NCBI RefSeq assembly: GCF_026650985.1
Contig: NZ_CP086239.1
Span: 2,666,001-2,730,000 of the forward strand
Reading direction: 5' to 3'
Length of the DNA stretch: 64,000 nucleotides
Source: Clostridium estertheticum
GTDB lineage: Bacteria > Bacillota > Clostridia > Clostridiales > Clostridiaceae
A program made the translations under genes and the position numbers. Positions 1 to 8,676 of this stretch are shown here, in pieces. Below the pieces are notes generated by a model. It was not told the DNA's origin. It worked only from the letters and a program-made list of their open reading frames with translations, and ran no database searches. Every line of letters starts with the position of its first letter. Position 1 is the first letter of the stretch.

Positions 1-1
1 C

Positions 2-355
2 ATGGTAGTAAGTCTTATTCACCTAGGTTCTATGCTTCAAAGGCTTGAGATTTTAGTAGTTATTGCATTTTTAATATGTGTTTTTGTTAAAGTAAGTATA
101 TGTACTTTGGCAGTCTGCAATGGAATTTCAAAGGTTTTTGGCTTTAATGATTACAAATTTATTGCAACCCCTGTAGCTCTTTTGATGTTAAGCTTCTCTT
201 TTATTCTACACAAAAGCACCATGGAAATGTCATTTTGGGCTTTCAATGTATACCCATATTATGCCTTTGTTTTTGAAGTTATAATACCTTTAGTTATTTT
301 TATTTCAGCGGAGATTAAATGTAGAAGTTCATCTACTACGATTGTAACTAAATAA
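2..355 (+). CDS. Spore germinant-receptor permease subunit (GerAB/GerKB family), 3' part
   Basis: Only the C-terminal ~117 residues are in the window; the gene starts upstream of base 1. Several hydrophobic membrane segments are visible. The sequence closely matches the C-terminus of the next gene: both carry the stretch VCNGISK.FGF.DYKFIATPVALLML and then KSTMEMS. GerAB-type proteins are the polytopic inner-membrane subunits of nutrient germinant receptors and work with GerA- and GerC-type subunits. Those partners are not in view and presumably lie upstream. This copy ends intact at a TAA. The downstream paralogue is 78 bp away and has its own ribosome binding site. Confidence 0.85.
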   Translation: MVVSLIHLGSMLQRLEILVVIAFLICVFVKVSICTLAVCNGISKVFGFNDYKFIATPVALLMLSFSFILHKSTMEMSFWAFNVYPYYAFVFEVIIPLVIFISAEIKCRSSSTTIVTK

Positions 356-433
356 TTATTTTACACTAGTTCATTAAACGACTAATCTTCTTATTTACTG
401 TTATAATTACAATAAATAATACGGGAGGTATAA

Positions 434-785
434 ATGAAGAATGAAGCCATTTCTGAAAGACAAGCTACAATACTTATAATACTTTTCATAATTGGAACTT
501 CTTTTTTAAACGGATCTGGTATCCAGGCAAAACAAGATGCCTGGATTTCAATAATTATTGCTATTTCATGGTCTATTATATTATTACTTATGTTTTCTAG
601 AATCTTATCCTTATATCCTGGAAATGATTTATTTGATATCCTTCAAATCATTATGGGAAAGTGGATAGGCAAAATTATAAGTATACTAATGATATTGTTT
701 GCCTTTCATGATGGAGCCTTAATTCTTAGAAGCATGTCAGAATTCACCAATATTTTAATATTCAATGATACACCGCCCATGGTAC
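434..785 (+). pseudogene. GerAB/GerKB-type permease, N-terminal fragment (interrupted by IS)
   Basis: A good ribosome binding site (GGGAGG) precedes ATG 434. The reading frame runs 117 codons plus one base to the IS insertion point. The fragment begins MKNEAISERQATILIILFII, the usual GerAB start with successive membrane helices. Base 785 is codon position 1, and so is base 2518 in the 3' fragment. Removing the IS and one copy of the 8-bp duplication therefore restores a frame of about 363 codons, the normal family length. As it stands, translation runs a few codons into the IS and stops at 794-796, so this receptor subunit should be non-functional. Confidence 0.9.
778..785. repeat. Target-site duplication, left copy
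   Basis: CATGGTAC directly abuts the left end of the IS and is repeated exactly at 2511-2518 on the right. It is host sequence inside the permease gene. Confidence 0.9.
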
Positions 786-800
786 GAGGCCACTGAAAAA
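786..800. repeat. IS left terminal inverted repeat
   Basis: GAGGCCACTGAAAAA matches the reverse complement of the right end over all 15 bases; base 16 differs. Confidence 0.9.
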
Positions 801-807
801 CTATATG

Positions 808-843
808 AAAAATCGTCATCGAATTAAAGATGGCGATTTTTTT
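808..843 (+). terminator. Hairpin plus T-run inside the IS left end
   Basis: The arms 808-820 and 829-841 pair (one G-T wobble) around an 8-base loop, and T residues follow. Its position suggests it blocks transcription entering the transposase from the host gene. Confidence 0.7.
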
Positions 844-927
844 ATGTAAAAGACTAAAAACAAAAAGGAATTTTAAAAGATATGTCGAATTAGTATAGTA
901 GAATAAAATAAAAGGGGCTAAACTATT

Positions 928-2388
928 ATGCTAAAAGGACAATTGGAAATAAAAATAAATACATACCATAGCTTATATTCGTTAATTATTCCGAAAGATA
1001 ACATTTTAAAGCAAATTAATGACCTTGTTGACTTTTCATTTGTTTATGACGAATTGATTATTAACTATAGTTCATCTATGGGTAGAGGTGCTATTAACCC
1101 TATAATGCTATTTAAATATTTGCTTTTGAAAGTAATATATGAATTGTCTGATGAAGATGTTGTTGAAAGAACTCTTTATGATATGTCATTTAAATATTTT
1201 CTGAATTTAGCCCCAGAAGAAACAAATTTAATAAACTCAAGTACATTAACTAAATTTAGAAAGCTTCGCCTTAAAGACATGAATTTATTAGATTTATTAA
1301 TAAACAAGACTGTAGAACTTGCTATAAAAGAGGGAGTTTTAAAAAGCAAAGCAATAATAGTTGATGCTACGCATACCAAGTCACGTTATAACCAAAAATC
1401 AGCAGGAGAAGAATTATTGAAACGTGCAAAAAATTTAAGAAAAACATTGTACGGAGTACATCCTGAGATAAAAGAAGATTTGCCGAATAAAGTTACAAAT
1501 GGAGTACTTGAAGATATTCTTGAGTACTGCAAATTATTAATTGATAGCATAAACAAGAATCCAGAAATTGTAGCAAATCCAACTGTGAAAACTAAATTAA
1601 ACTACTTAACCGAAGCTTTTAATGATGACATAGAAAACCTAAAACTATCAAAAGATGAGGATGCAAAAGTGGGGCATAAGACTGAGGATAGTTCTTTTTT
1701 TGGATATAAATCACACCTTGCTATGAGTGAAGAACGTTTAATTACAGCAGCTGTTATTACAACTGGCGAAAAAAGTGATGGAAAGGAGCTCATAGCCTTA
1801 ATAGAAAAAAGCCGTGAGGCTGGTATAGATGTTAATGAAGTAATTGGAGATACAGCTTATTCTGAAAAGAAAAATCTAGAATATGCAAAAGAAAATAAAA
1901 TTGCATTAATTTCAAAACTAAATCCTGTAATTTCACAAGGAATGCGAAAAAAAGAAGATGAATTTGAGTTTAATAAAGATGCTGGTTTATTTGTATGTCC
2001 GGCAGGTCATATGGCTATTAAAAAAGCAAAACAGGGAAAGAAGAATGTTGGTAAAAATCAAGTGTTAACTTACTATTTTAATGTAGAAAAGTGTAAAAAT
2101 TGTGTTCATAAAGATGGGTGTTATAAAGAAGGCGCTAAATCTAAAACTTATTCAGTTTCAATAAAGTCAAATACCCACAAAGATCAAATAGAGTTCGAAA
2201 AAAGTGAATATTTTAAAAAACGTGCTAGGGAGCGTTATATGATAGAGGCTAAAAATAGTGAACTTAAGCACCAACATGGCTATGATGTAGCAATATCGTC
2301 AGGCTTAATTAGCATGCAAATGCAAGGTGCATTATCAATCTTCACTGTGAATCTAAAGAGAATAATTAAGTTGAAAAGCATGAAATAG
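928..2388 (+). CDS. IS1182-family DDE transposase
   Basis: 486 residues, the normal length for this family, with ribosome binding site AAGGGG before ATG. The N-terminal third resembles the DUF772-type transposase domain. A DDE-type core follows, with likely catalytic residues D146 (IIVDATHTKS), D308 (VIGDTAYSEKKN) and E440 (YMIEAKNSELK). A cysteine cluster (C357, C389, C392, C398) lies before the last acidic residue, as in IS1182/DDE_Tnp_1_6 proteins, and may bind zinc. The frame is intact. It catalyses cutting and strand transfer of the IS that carries it. Confidence 0.93.
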   Translation: MLKGQLEIKINTYHSLYSLIIPKDNILKQINDLVDFSFVYDELIINYSSSMGRGAINPIMLFKYLLLKVIYELSDEDVVERTLYDMSFKYFLNLAPEETNLINSSTLTKFRKLRLKDMNLLDLLINKTVELAIKEGVLKSKAIIVDATHTKSRYNQKSAGEELLKRAKNLRKTLYGVHPEIKEDLPNKVTNGVLEDILEYCKLLIDSINKNPEIVANPTVKTKLNYLTEAFNDDIENLKLSKDEDAKVGHKTEDSSFFGYKSHLAMSEERLITAAVITTGEKSDGKELIALIEKSREAGIDVNEVIGDTAYSEKKNLEYAKENKIALISKLNPVISQGMRKKEDEFEFNKDAGLFVCPAGHMAIKKAKQGKKNVGKNQVLTYYFNVEKCKNCVHKDGCYKEGAKSKTYSVSIKSNTHKDQIEFEKSEYFKKRARERYMIEAKNSELKHQHGYDVAISSGLISMQMQGALSIFTVNLKRIIKLKSMK

Positions 2389-2412
2389 GGCTTTTAAAAC
2401 TTAATTATAAAA

Positions 2413-2458
2413 GAAAAAGCATGAGATATCCAAAAATATGGATTCCTCATGCTTTTTC
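2413..2458. terminator. Hairpin downstream of transposase
   Basis: The 13-base arms 2413-2425 and 2446-2458 are exactly complementary, and each ends in an A/T run. The symmetry suggests a bidirectional terminator for the transposase mRNA. A second subterminal hairpin (2480-2490 with 2495-2505) lies inside the right IS end. Confidence 0.7.
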
Positions 2459-2495
2459 TATTCAAATTTGAAAACTCTACTGAAAAAAGAGTGCT

Positions 2496-2510
2496 TTTTT
2501 CAGTGGCCTC
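2496..2510. repeat. IS right terminal inverted repeat
   Basis: TTTTTCAGTGGCCTC is the reverse complement of 786-800. Confidence 0.9.
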
Positions 2511-2518
2511 CATGGTAC
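2511..2518. repeat. Target-site duplication, right copy
   Basis: CATGGTAC, identical to 778-785. Confidence 0.9.
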
Positions 2519-3258
2519 CTATGTTTTTTTTTATTATACTAATTATATGGAGTTTAAAAGCGGGTATTGAAGTCTTAGGAAAATGGTCTGAGTTTTTCAT
2601 TTGGATTGTTTTTATAATATTTTTAACTATCTTTGTATTGTGTCTTTCACAAATGAACATAAGTAGATTAAAACCAATACTAAACAATGGTGTAACACCA
2701 CTTCTAAAGGGTGCTTTCTCAAGTTTTTCTTATCCCTTTGGTGAAACCGTAGTTTTTACAATGGTATTTTCAAATATATCTAAAGTTAAAAGTTATAAAA
2801 AAATATTTATAGTAGGCTTACTCATAGGTGGAGGGCTTATATTTTTTGCGACATTAGGTGATATTTTAGTATTGGGCAGTAACACCATATCTAGAGTATA
2901 TTTTCCTACCCCCATGGTAACAACCCTCATTAATCTAGGTGACTTTCTTCAAAGACTTGAACTAACAGTAGTTATTCAATTTTTAGTATGTGTATTTGTT
3001 AAAATAAGCATATGTACTTTTGCAGTTTGCAATGGAATATCGAAATTTTTTGGATTTGATGATTACAAATTTATTGCAACACCTGTAGCTCTTCTGATGT
3101 TAGCCTTCTCTTTTTTTGTTTACAAAAGTACCATGGAAATGTCATCTTGGACTGTAGATATATGGCCGTATTATTCTTTTTCCTTTGAAGTCATAATACC
3201 TTTAGTTGTTTTTATTTTAGCAGAATTTAAAAATAAAAATTCAAAATTCACAGTGTAA
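2519..3258 (+). pseudogene. GerAB/GerKB-type permease, C-terminal fragment
   Basis: This continues the frame of the 434-785 fragment after the IS. It begins PMFFFIILIIWSLKAG and contains the remaining membrane segments. The last ~115 residues are strongly similar to the permease that ends at 355, so the two genes are tandem paralogues. An open frame also runs into this fragment from inside the IS right end (ATG 2449), but no convincing ribosome binding site supports translation there. The upstream paralogue may still provide function. Confidence 0.9.
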
Positions 3259-3364
3259 CTAAATAATTTTCTTTATTATATTCATATATTTATTACATTT
3301 TACTATCCATCTATCAGATGATATACTAGTACTATAGATTTTCCATCAAAAGGAGGCATAAATT

Positions 3365-3688
3365 ATGTTTGATTCAAATGTTAAAGATGTAAGTGCAAAA
3401 GAAGCTTATAATCTTATAAAAGACGACAAAGAATTTGTTATTTTAGATGTACGAAGTAAAGAGGAATACGAGAGTGGTCACATTCCAGGAGCAAAGCTTG
3501 TTCCTGTTCAAGTTCTTACGTCAATGATTGATGAACTTGATAAATATAAAGAAAAGAAAGTACTTGTTTATTGTGAATCTGGTAGAAGAAGCCCAATAGC
3601 CGTAGATACCTTGGCAGACAATGATTTCAAAAATATATATCATCTAAGTCGTGGGATAGCTTCTTGGAAATACGATATATCTAAATAG
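3365..3688 (+). CDS. Single-domain rhodanese-like protein
   Basis: 107 residues, with ribosome binding site AAAGGAGG before ATG. It is one rhodanese domain: FVILDVRSKEEYESGHIPGA near the N-terminus and an active-site loop VYCESGRRS with the sulfur-carrying cysteine near residue 75. No signal peptide or membrane segment is visible, so it is probably cytoplasmic. Family members move sulfane sulfur to thiol acceptors; the physiological acceptor cannot be read from the sequence. It is probably monocistronic, because the neighbours are the interrupted permease and mscL. Confidence 0.88.
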   Translation: MFDSNVKDVSAKEAYNLIKDDKEFVILDVRSKEEYESGHIPGAKLVPVQVLTSMIDELDKYKEKKVLVYCESGRRSPIAVDTLADNDFKNIYHLSRGIASWKYDISK

Positions 3689-3853
3689 TTAAATCATCTC
3701 CTGGGTCGCTGCAATATTAACGACTTCATAAGGAAATTTATATTCCCACTAAAGTTTTCTATTTGTTAGGGTATGTAACTGCCACTTATAGAAGTTGGAG
3801 ACTTTCCTTCTGAAATGTCGTTAAAACATACTTTGGAAGGGCGTGTTACATAT
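3689..3853. other. Intergenic segment of unusual composition before mscL
   Basis: About 155 bp here are visibly richer in G+C than other intergenic DNA in the window. Read on the minus strand, the segment shows broken frames, including one ending KFPYEVVNIAATQEMI before a stop. It could be a decayed gene or IS remnant, or a structured mscL leader. I do not recognise it. Confidence 0.35.
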
Positions 3854-4246
3854 ATGTTTAAAGAATTTAAAGAATTCGCTCTTAAAGGAAATGTTTTAGA
3901 TTTAGCATTAGCTGTTGTTATTGGCGGTGCATTTTCTAAAATAGTTGCTTCTTTAGTTACTGATCTTATAACACCTATCCTTGGCATAATAATAGGTGGA
4001 ATCAATGTTTCTAGTTTAAAATATAATATACCCTCATCCATATCTGGTGGAGTCGCTGTATCAATCAATTATGGATTATTTATTCAATCTGTAATAAACT
4101 TTTTAATAATTGCATTTTCACTTTTTATCTTTATAAAAGTTATACAATCGATTCAAAAGAAAAAGACAGAAAAAACAATTGTAAAAGGTCCCTCCAATGA
4201 AGAAATATTATTACGTGAAATAAGAGACTTATTGAAGCAAAAATAA
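3854..4246 (+). CDS. mscL: Large-conductance mechanosensitive channel MscL
   Basis: 130 residues from ATG 3854, which gives the normal MscL N-terminus MFKEFKEFALKGNVLDLALAV; an in-frame ATG 39 bases upstream would add 13 atypical residues. A GGAAGGG sequence lies about 12 bases before the chosen start. TM1 (DLALAVVIGGAFSKIVASLV) and TM2 (FLIIAFSLFIFIKVI) flank a short periplasmic-side loop. The protein ends with the usual charged helix EEILLREIRDLLKQK. It opens a wide pore under membrane tension and protects cells from hypo-osmotic shock. Confidence 0.95.
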   Translation: MFKEFKEFALKGNVLDLALAVVIGGAFSKIVASLVTDLITPILGIIIGGINVSSLKYNIPSSISGGVAVSINYGLFIQSVINFLIIAFSLFIFIKVIQSIQKKKTEKTIVKGPSNEEILLREIRDLLKQK

Positions 4247-4252
4247 TGATAT

Positions 4253-4289
4253 AAAAAGCTTCAAGTAAAATTTATGCTTGGAGCCTTTT
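4253..4289 (+). terminator. Terminator after mscL
   Basis: An imperfect stem (AAAAAGCTTCAAG with CTTGGAGCCTTTT) starts 7 bp after the mscL stop and ends in T residues. Confidence 0.65.
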
Positions 4290-4364
4290 ATACGACTTAT
4301 TCTAGTTACAAACCAGCCTATATAATTACAATATATAAATATAATGTATGAAAGGGAGTTTTTT

Positions 4365-5459
4365 ATGAAATCTTCTTTATCTAGGAAACGATTATTTTTA
4401 ATTTTACTTTTACCAATAGGTATTTCGCTTACTCAATTGTGTAGAGTATTCCCAAATTTTACAGAAAAATTTTATTCCTTGTTTATTTATAAAATAATTG
4501 TTACTACTATAAGTTCAATTACAGGCTTTTTTCCCTTTTCTCTTGCAGAATGTATAATTATATCTTTTACAACGTTTGTATTATGGTATATTTCTAAAAC
4601 AATTTTTAGTTTATTAAGACATAAAACTAAAAGAACAAGGATTCTAAAAAATTTGTTATTAAATACACTCGCAACATCAGGACTAATATATTTTACATTT
4701 CAACTTTTGTGGGGTTTTAACTATCAAAGGCTTCCACTAGCCAAAATACTCAAATTAGATGTTCATAATTCAACCACAAATGAACTTGCACATCTGTGCG
4801 AAGATCTTATAACTAGTTCCAATACTTTAAGGGAGAAAATCAGTCAAAATAAAAATGGTGTAATGGAACTTCCCTATAACAAAAAAGTCATTTTAGAAAC
4901 TGCTCACCTAGGGTATGCTAAAGCCTCATTACAATACGTAATATTAAAAGGTACTTATGGATCACCTAAGGGCATATTACTCTCACATCCACTGTGTTAT
5001 ACGGGGATTACAGGTTTTTATTTTCCCTTTACAAGTGAAACAAATATCAATATGGCAGAACCTGATTCATATCTGCCTTTTACGATATCTCATGAGATGG
5101 CTCATCAAAGAGGCTTTGCAAAGGAAGATGAAGCAAACTTTATTGCTTATATATCCTGCATAAATAATCCCGATATAAATTTTAAATATTCTGGTACACT
5201 TGCAGCCTTAACATATTCACTTAGTTCATTAAAACAATATGATCCTCAAAAATATAAGGAACTGTTTTCATTTTGTAGCAAAGGTGTGCTTAATGATATG
5301 ATATATAATGAAAACTTTTGGAAAAATTATTCTGGTCGTATCGAAAAAATTAGTGAAGAAATCAATGACACTTATCTTAAATCTGCAAGTCAAAGATCCG
5401 GTCTAAAAAGCTATAGTGCGATGGTGGACCTGCTTCTTGCTAATTACAGAAAAAAATAA
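4365..5459 (+). CDS. DUF3810-like membrane protein with HExxH motif
   Basis: The start is ATG 4365, preceded by AAAGGGAG at good spacing; an in-frame ATG at 4344 lacks a site. The protein has 364 residues and about three N-terminal membrane segments. A larger soluble part follows, with a zinc-protease-like sequence around residue 243 (ISHEMAHQRGFAKEDEANF). HEMAH plus the downstream acidic residues fits a gluzincin-type metallopeptidase, and members of the DUF3810 family share it. Substrate and activity are unknown. The gene stands alone between mscL and a convergent hydrolase gene. Confidence 0.75.
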   Translation: MKSSLSRKRLFLILLLPIGISLTQLCRVFPNFTEKFYSLFIYKIIVTTISSITGFFPFSLAECIIISFTTFVLWYISKTIFSLLRHKTKRTRILKNLLLNTLATSGLIYFTFQLLWGFNYQRLPLAKILKLDVHNSTTNELAHLCEDLITSSNTLREKISQNKNGVMELPYNKKVILETAHLGYAKASLQYVILKGTYGSPKGILLSHPLCYTGITGFYFPFTSETNINMAEPDSYLPFTISHEMAHQRGFAKEDEANFIAYISCINNPDINFKYSGTLAALTYSLSSLKQYDPQKYKELFSFCSKGVLNDMIYNENFWKNYSGRIEKISEEINDTYLKSASQRSGLKSYSAMVDLLLANYRKK

Positions 5460-5466
5460 TTCCTAT

Positions 5467-5496
5467 AACACCTTGTTTAAAATGAAGCACGGTGTT
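5467..5496 (+). terminator. Weak hairpin between convergent genes
   Basis: AACACC (5467-5472) pairs with GGTGTT (5491-5496), and an A/T-rich tract follows. It probably ends the 4365-5459 transcript; the stem is short. Confidence 0.4.
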
Positions 5497-5552
5497 AAAG
5501 AAATTATTTTTATATGAATAAATTTATCTATTTATTTTTATTGTACGATGTA

Positions 5553-6662
5553 TTATTTAAATCTTCTTGCTGACATATAATCGCTTCTTGTCATCTGTGA
5601 TATTTTTACTACATCACCCGTTTGAGGTGCATGTATATATGAACCATTTCCCATATAGATACCAACATGATGAGGACTTCCTGTTCCAAAGAACACTAAA
5701 TCTCCTGCTTGTAAATTTCCTCTAGACACATATTTACCCTGATCTATCTGGTCATATGTAGTCCTACCCATATCGATTCCAAAATGAGCATATACATATT
5801 TAGTAAAACCTGAACAATCAAATGCATTTGGGCCATTAGCACCCCATCCATATGGTGTTCCTAAAAATGTCTTAGCATACTCTATTATTGCATTTGAACT
5901 AGTTGATGATGATTGTTGTGGTGCACTTTCTTGCACGGTAGGTTCATCTTCCACTACTTCCCTTTCCACATTACCTCTTGATGGAGTAATCTGTTTAACA
6001 CTCTGCGTATTCATAACAACATCATATTTAGATGTTTGTGATATTTCATCCTTATGTAATTCCTGCTGTTTTTTAGATTCAACAATTAATTTACTTTGTA
6101 CTTTTTTTTCTGCATTAAGCTTGTCCAATTTATTTTCATTGTTTACCTTTAATGCTAGAACTTTTACCTTATTAGCATTTAGAGCTTTTTGGGTAATCTC
6201 AATATCTTCTTTTTTGTCATTTAATCCTTTAATAATTTTGTTATCATATTCTACAATATTTTTTATATTCTCCACTCTTGAAATAAGATCCTCTACTCCA
6301 TTTGAGTCGAGTAATATTTCTACGTAGCTACCTGCACCATTCATATACATGGCTCTCATTCGCTCGTTAAATAGGGCTTGTTCCCCTTTTATATTACTTT
6401 GTGCAACTAAAATATCTTTTGTATTTTGATCTATTTTCTTTTGAGTACTAATGATATCATATTTTGCTTTGTCAATTCCAGAGTAGATATTTTCAATATT
6501 AAAATCTAGCGTCTCAATAGATAACTCTAATTTTTCTAAATTCTTCTGTGCTAAACTATATGAGTCCTGTTGCTGTGATAATGGCGCAGCTATTGTTGAC
6601 ATACTTACAGACATAGTTAACCCAATTGATATAAGTAATGGTAATATTTTTCTTCTCATCAT
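5553..6662 (-). CDS. Secreted NlpC/P60 peptidoglycan endopeptidase with coiled-coil N-terminus
   Basis: 369 residues. A signal peptide (MMRRKILPLLISIGLTMSVS, then ...TIAAP) is followed by a long alpha-helical coiled-coil region (about 30-215). A Ser/Gln-rich linker leads to a C-terminal NlpC/P60 domain (about 257-369). The catalytic cysteine is C283 (FDCSGF), and likely histidines are H332 (HHVGIYMG) and H344 (YIHAPQ). The architecture is that of CwlO-type D,L-endopeptidases that cut stem peptides during growth, usually under control of a membrane partner. No such partner is adjacent. Confidence 0.9.
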   Translation of the reverse strand: MMRRKILPLLISIGLTMSVSMSTIAAPLSQQQDSYSLAQKNLEKLELSIETLDFNIENIYSGIDKAKYDIISTQKKIDQNTKDILVAQSNIKGEQALFNERMRAMYMNGAGSYVEILLDSNGVEDLISRVENIKNIVEYDNKIIKGLNDKKEDIEITQKALNANKVKVLALKVNNENKLDKLNAEKKVQSKLIVESKKQQELHKDEISQTSKYDVVMNTQSVKQITPSRGNVEREVVEDEPTVQESAPQQSSSTSSNAIIEYAKTFLGTPYGWGANGPNAFDCSGFTKYVYAHFGIDMGRTTYDQIDQGKYVSRGNLQAGDLVFFGTGSPHHVGIYMGNGSYIHAPQTGDVVKISQMTRSDYMSARRFK

Positions 6663-6868
6663 TATTCCCCCACATTAATTGTTTTAAAATCATCATAAAT
6701 TTTCATTTTATTTCATTAATAATATTATTATAGCATTATATTATGACAACTGCTAATAACAAATTGCGCAGTCGTAACCGTTATCAGAGATTAATATAAA
6801 TTAACTCCCCTAGTCTCCTATTAATTTGATTTAACGAGCCTTTATCAGTATGGTACATTCTTTTTAAC

Positions 6869-7951
6869 TCATTGCGTTATTGAATTAGATATTCCTTTTA
6901 TCGGAACTACCCTAATTCTCCTTGTCGGTTTCTTTATAAATTCTTTTATAGAATTTTGTTCTATGCTTGATGATATCACTATAGGACTCACTATTTCTTT
7001 TGCATCTGCAGTATTCGAAAGTGTACTTTCTTTTTTGTTCCCATACAAAATATAAATACTTGCTACAATTGCAAATGTAAAGCAGAAAAAGACCCTAATA
7101 GACCTATCGTACATAGATTTATTTATAATTTTAATATTAATATTAACTTTTTTAGTAATTACAGATTCATTCTTTGGTAATATATTTGAAATATCTTCTT
7201 TTAAATTTCCAACTAAGGCATATCTCTCATTAATATCAATTTTTACACACTTTTGTATTATCTTTTTCAGCTTATTATTAATTTCTGGTCCATAATTTTC
7301 ATCCAAAAGAGGCTCTATGCCTGTATACGGAGTTCTCCCTTTCACCATAAAGTATATTAACATTCCAATTCCATATATATCTGTTTGCATACAACATTTC
7401 CCTGAGCCGTATTGCTCTGGAGCTGCATAACCATTAGATCCCGCACATATCATATCTATATCTTGTGACATATCATTCTTATAAACTTTCGAAATACCAA
7501 AATCTATTAACACGACTTTTCCACTTTTCATTATCATTATATTAGATGGTTTTATATCTCTATATATAATGACTGGATTTTGATTATGTAAATAACCTAT
7601 AATATCACACAAATCTGATACTATCCTACAAATTTTTTCTATTTGTATTATACCATTTGCCTTAACATATTCCTTTAATGTTTGTCCATCTACGTAGTCC
7701 TGAACCATATATAAATTGTTATTCGAATAAAATGTATCAATTATTTTCCGAATACCTGGATGATTTAAATTTTTCAAAATATTAGCTTCTGTTAAAATGT
7801 CTATATTTTTTTTATCTTGTATTACTTCTTTTATCGCCCAAAGATTTCCAAGGATTATGTTTTTACACAAATAAACAACACCCATTCCACCTTTTCCTAG
7901 TGTTCTAATTACCTCATATTTTCCGTATAATATATCTCCACTACTTAACAT
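6869..7951 (-). CDS. Membrane-anchored Ser/Thr protein kinase without PASTA domains
   Basis: 360 residues, with ribosome binding site AGAGGTG. The kinase domain covers about 1-265: glycine loop LGKGGMGVVYL, catalytic lysine K41, YRDIKPSN with D132, and DFG at D150. The activation segment has AGSNGYAAPEQY. One membrane helix (about 285-303) is followed by only ~55 extracellular residues, so there are no PASTA repeats, unlike PrkC. No PP2C phosphatase gene is adjacent. It is divergent from cwlJ-gerQ across a 224-bp gap, which raises but does not prove a link with spore function. Confidence 0.88.
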   Translation of the reverse strand: MLSSGDILYGKYEVIRTLGKGGMGVVYLCKNIILGNLWAIKEVIQDKKNIDILTEANILKNLNHPGIRKIIDTFYSNNNLYMVQDYVDGQTLKEYVKANGIIQIEKICRIVSDLCDIIGYLHNQNPVIIYRDIKPSNIMIMKSGKVVLIDFGISKVYKNDMSQDIDMICAGSNGYAAPEQYGSGKCCMQTDIYGIGMLIYFMVKGRTPYTGIEPLLDENYGPEINNKLKKIIQKCVKIDINERYALVGNLKEDISNILPKNESVITKKVNINIKIINKSMYDRSIRVFFCFTFAIVASIYILYGNKKESTLSNTADAKEIVSPIVISSSIEQNSIKEFIKKPTRRIRVVPIKGISNSITQ

Positions 7952-8115
7952 AATTCACCTCTTGTATATTTGCTATTGAGCTTTTACCACAAATTATTTT
8001 GTCTTAAAAATAAGATTACAAATACAATGCAATTGTACCAAACTTTCGATGAATTTACCATATGTTATAGATAATATTTCTAAAATTATGACAATGTTTT
8101 TTTCATTTTTTAAGT

Positions 8116-8142
8116 ACCATTATTAATATTATGAATATAATA
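8116..8142 (+). promoter_or_regulatory. Candidate late-sporulation (sigma-K-like) promoter for cwlJ-gerQ
   Basis: AC at 8116-8117, 16 bases, then AATATAATA at 8134-8142. This fits the Bacillus pattern AC-N16-CATANNNTA with one mismatch. It lies 33 bp before the cwlJ start. The region is very AT-rich, so a chance match is possible. Confidence 0.35.
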
Positions 8143-8175
8143 ATACTGTAAAACGAATTGAGGAGATGACTAAAG

Positions 8176-8619
8176 ATGGCTTACAGTGCTAGAGAGTTAT
8201 TGGCTCGAATAATAAAATGTGAGGCTGGTGGGGAGGGCGAAAATGGAATGAAAGCCGTTGCCTCTGTAATTATGAACAGAGTTAATGTAGCCGATGGTGA
8301 ATATCTTAGAATAGGTCAAGGTGATTTAAGAAAAATTATTTTTCAAACAGGCCAATTTGATTGTGTATCTTCTGTACTTGGTGGTATGGCTAATCCTCAA
8401 ACAATTTGGGCAAGTCCACCAGAACAAATACATTATGATATTGCTGATTGGGCTTTAGCTGGAAATAGATTATATTCAACAGGTGAATCATTATGGTATT
8501 TTAATCCATACCTACCTGGCTGTCCTTATGAGTTTCCATTCAATGGTAGTGGTACCTTTCAAGTTTCCGTTCTTCAGCATTGCTTTTACAATCCAACAGC
8601 ACGATATTTCACTACTTAA
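8176..8619 (+). CDS. cwlJ: Spore cortex-lytic enzyme, CwlJ type (Hydrolase_2 domain)
   Basis: 147 residues after GAGGAG, with no signal peptide, as in CwlJ (SleB has one). The Hydrolase_2 fold starts at once: MAYSARELLARIIKCEAGGEGENGMKAVASVIMNRV, with the probable catalytic Glu in CEAGGE. It continues through DFxxV-type and SLWYFNP elements to YNPTARYF. CwlJ degrades cortex peptidoglycan during germination and in Bacillus needs GerQ for its place in the spore coat. A gerQ gene follows 57 bp downstream, which supports the call. Confidence 0.9.
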   Translation: MAYSARELLARIIKCEAGGEGENGMKAVASVIMNRVNVADGEYLRIGQGDLRKIIFQTGQFDCVSSVLGGMANPQTIWASPPEQIHYDIADWALAGNRLYSTGESLWYFNPYLPGCPYEFPFNGSGTFQVSVLQHCFYNPTARYFTT

Positions 8620-8676
8620 ATAAAATTGGACTTACAATATTTCAAACAATAATATAGCTTTTAAGGAGGATATTTT

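Larger units (their letters stand above)
786..2510 (+). mobile_element. IS1182-family insertion sequence, complete (1725 bp)
   Basis: Terminal inverted repeats of 15 bp begin GAGGCCACTG (786-800 and 2496-2510). They bound a single transposase gene, and the element is flanked by 8-bp direct repeats CATGGTAC. Hairpins with T-runs lie just inside the left end (808-843) and after the transposase (2413-2458), insulating it from read-through in either direction. The transposase points the same way as the interrupted gene. Perfect direct repeats and an intact transposase frame suggest a recent insertion and an element that may still be active. Confidence 0.92.

Noticed and set aside
1176-1793. Minus-strand open frames inside the transposase gene
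   Set aside because: They are shadows of a strong coding frame on the plus strand; they have no ribosome binding sites and no recognisable domains.
2449-2518. ATG 2449 as a separate start for the 3' permease fragment
   Set aside because: The upstream part lies inside the IS right end and has no ribosome binding site; the fragment is explained by the insertion.
6772-6787. cre-like sequence GTAACCGTTATCAG upstream of the NlpC/P60 gene
   Set aside because: Flanking positions fail the consensus, it lies about 110 bp from the start, and there is no carbohydrate context.
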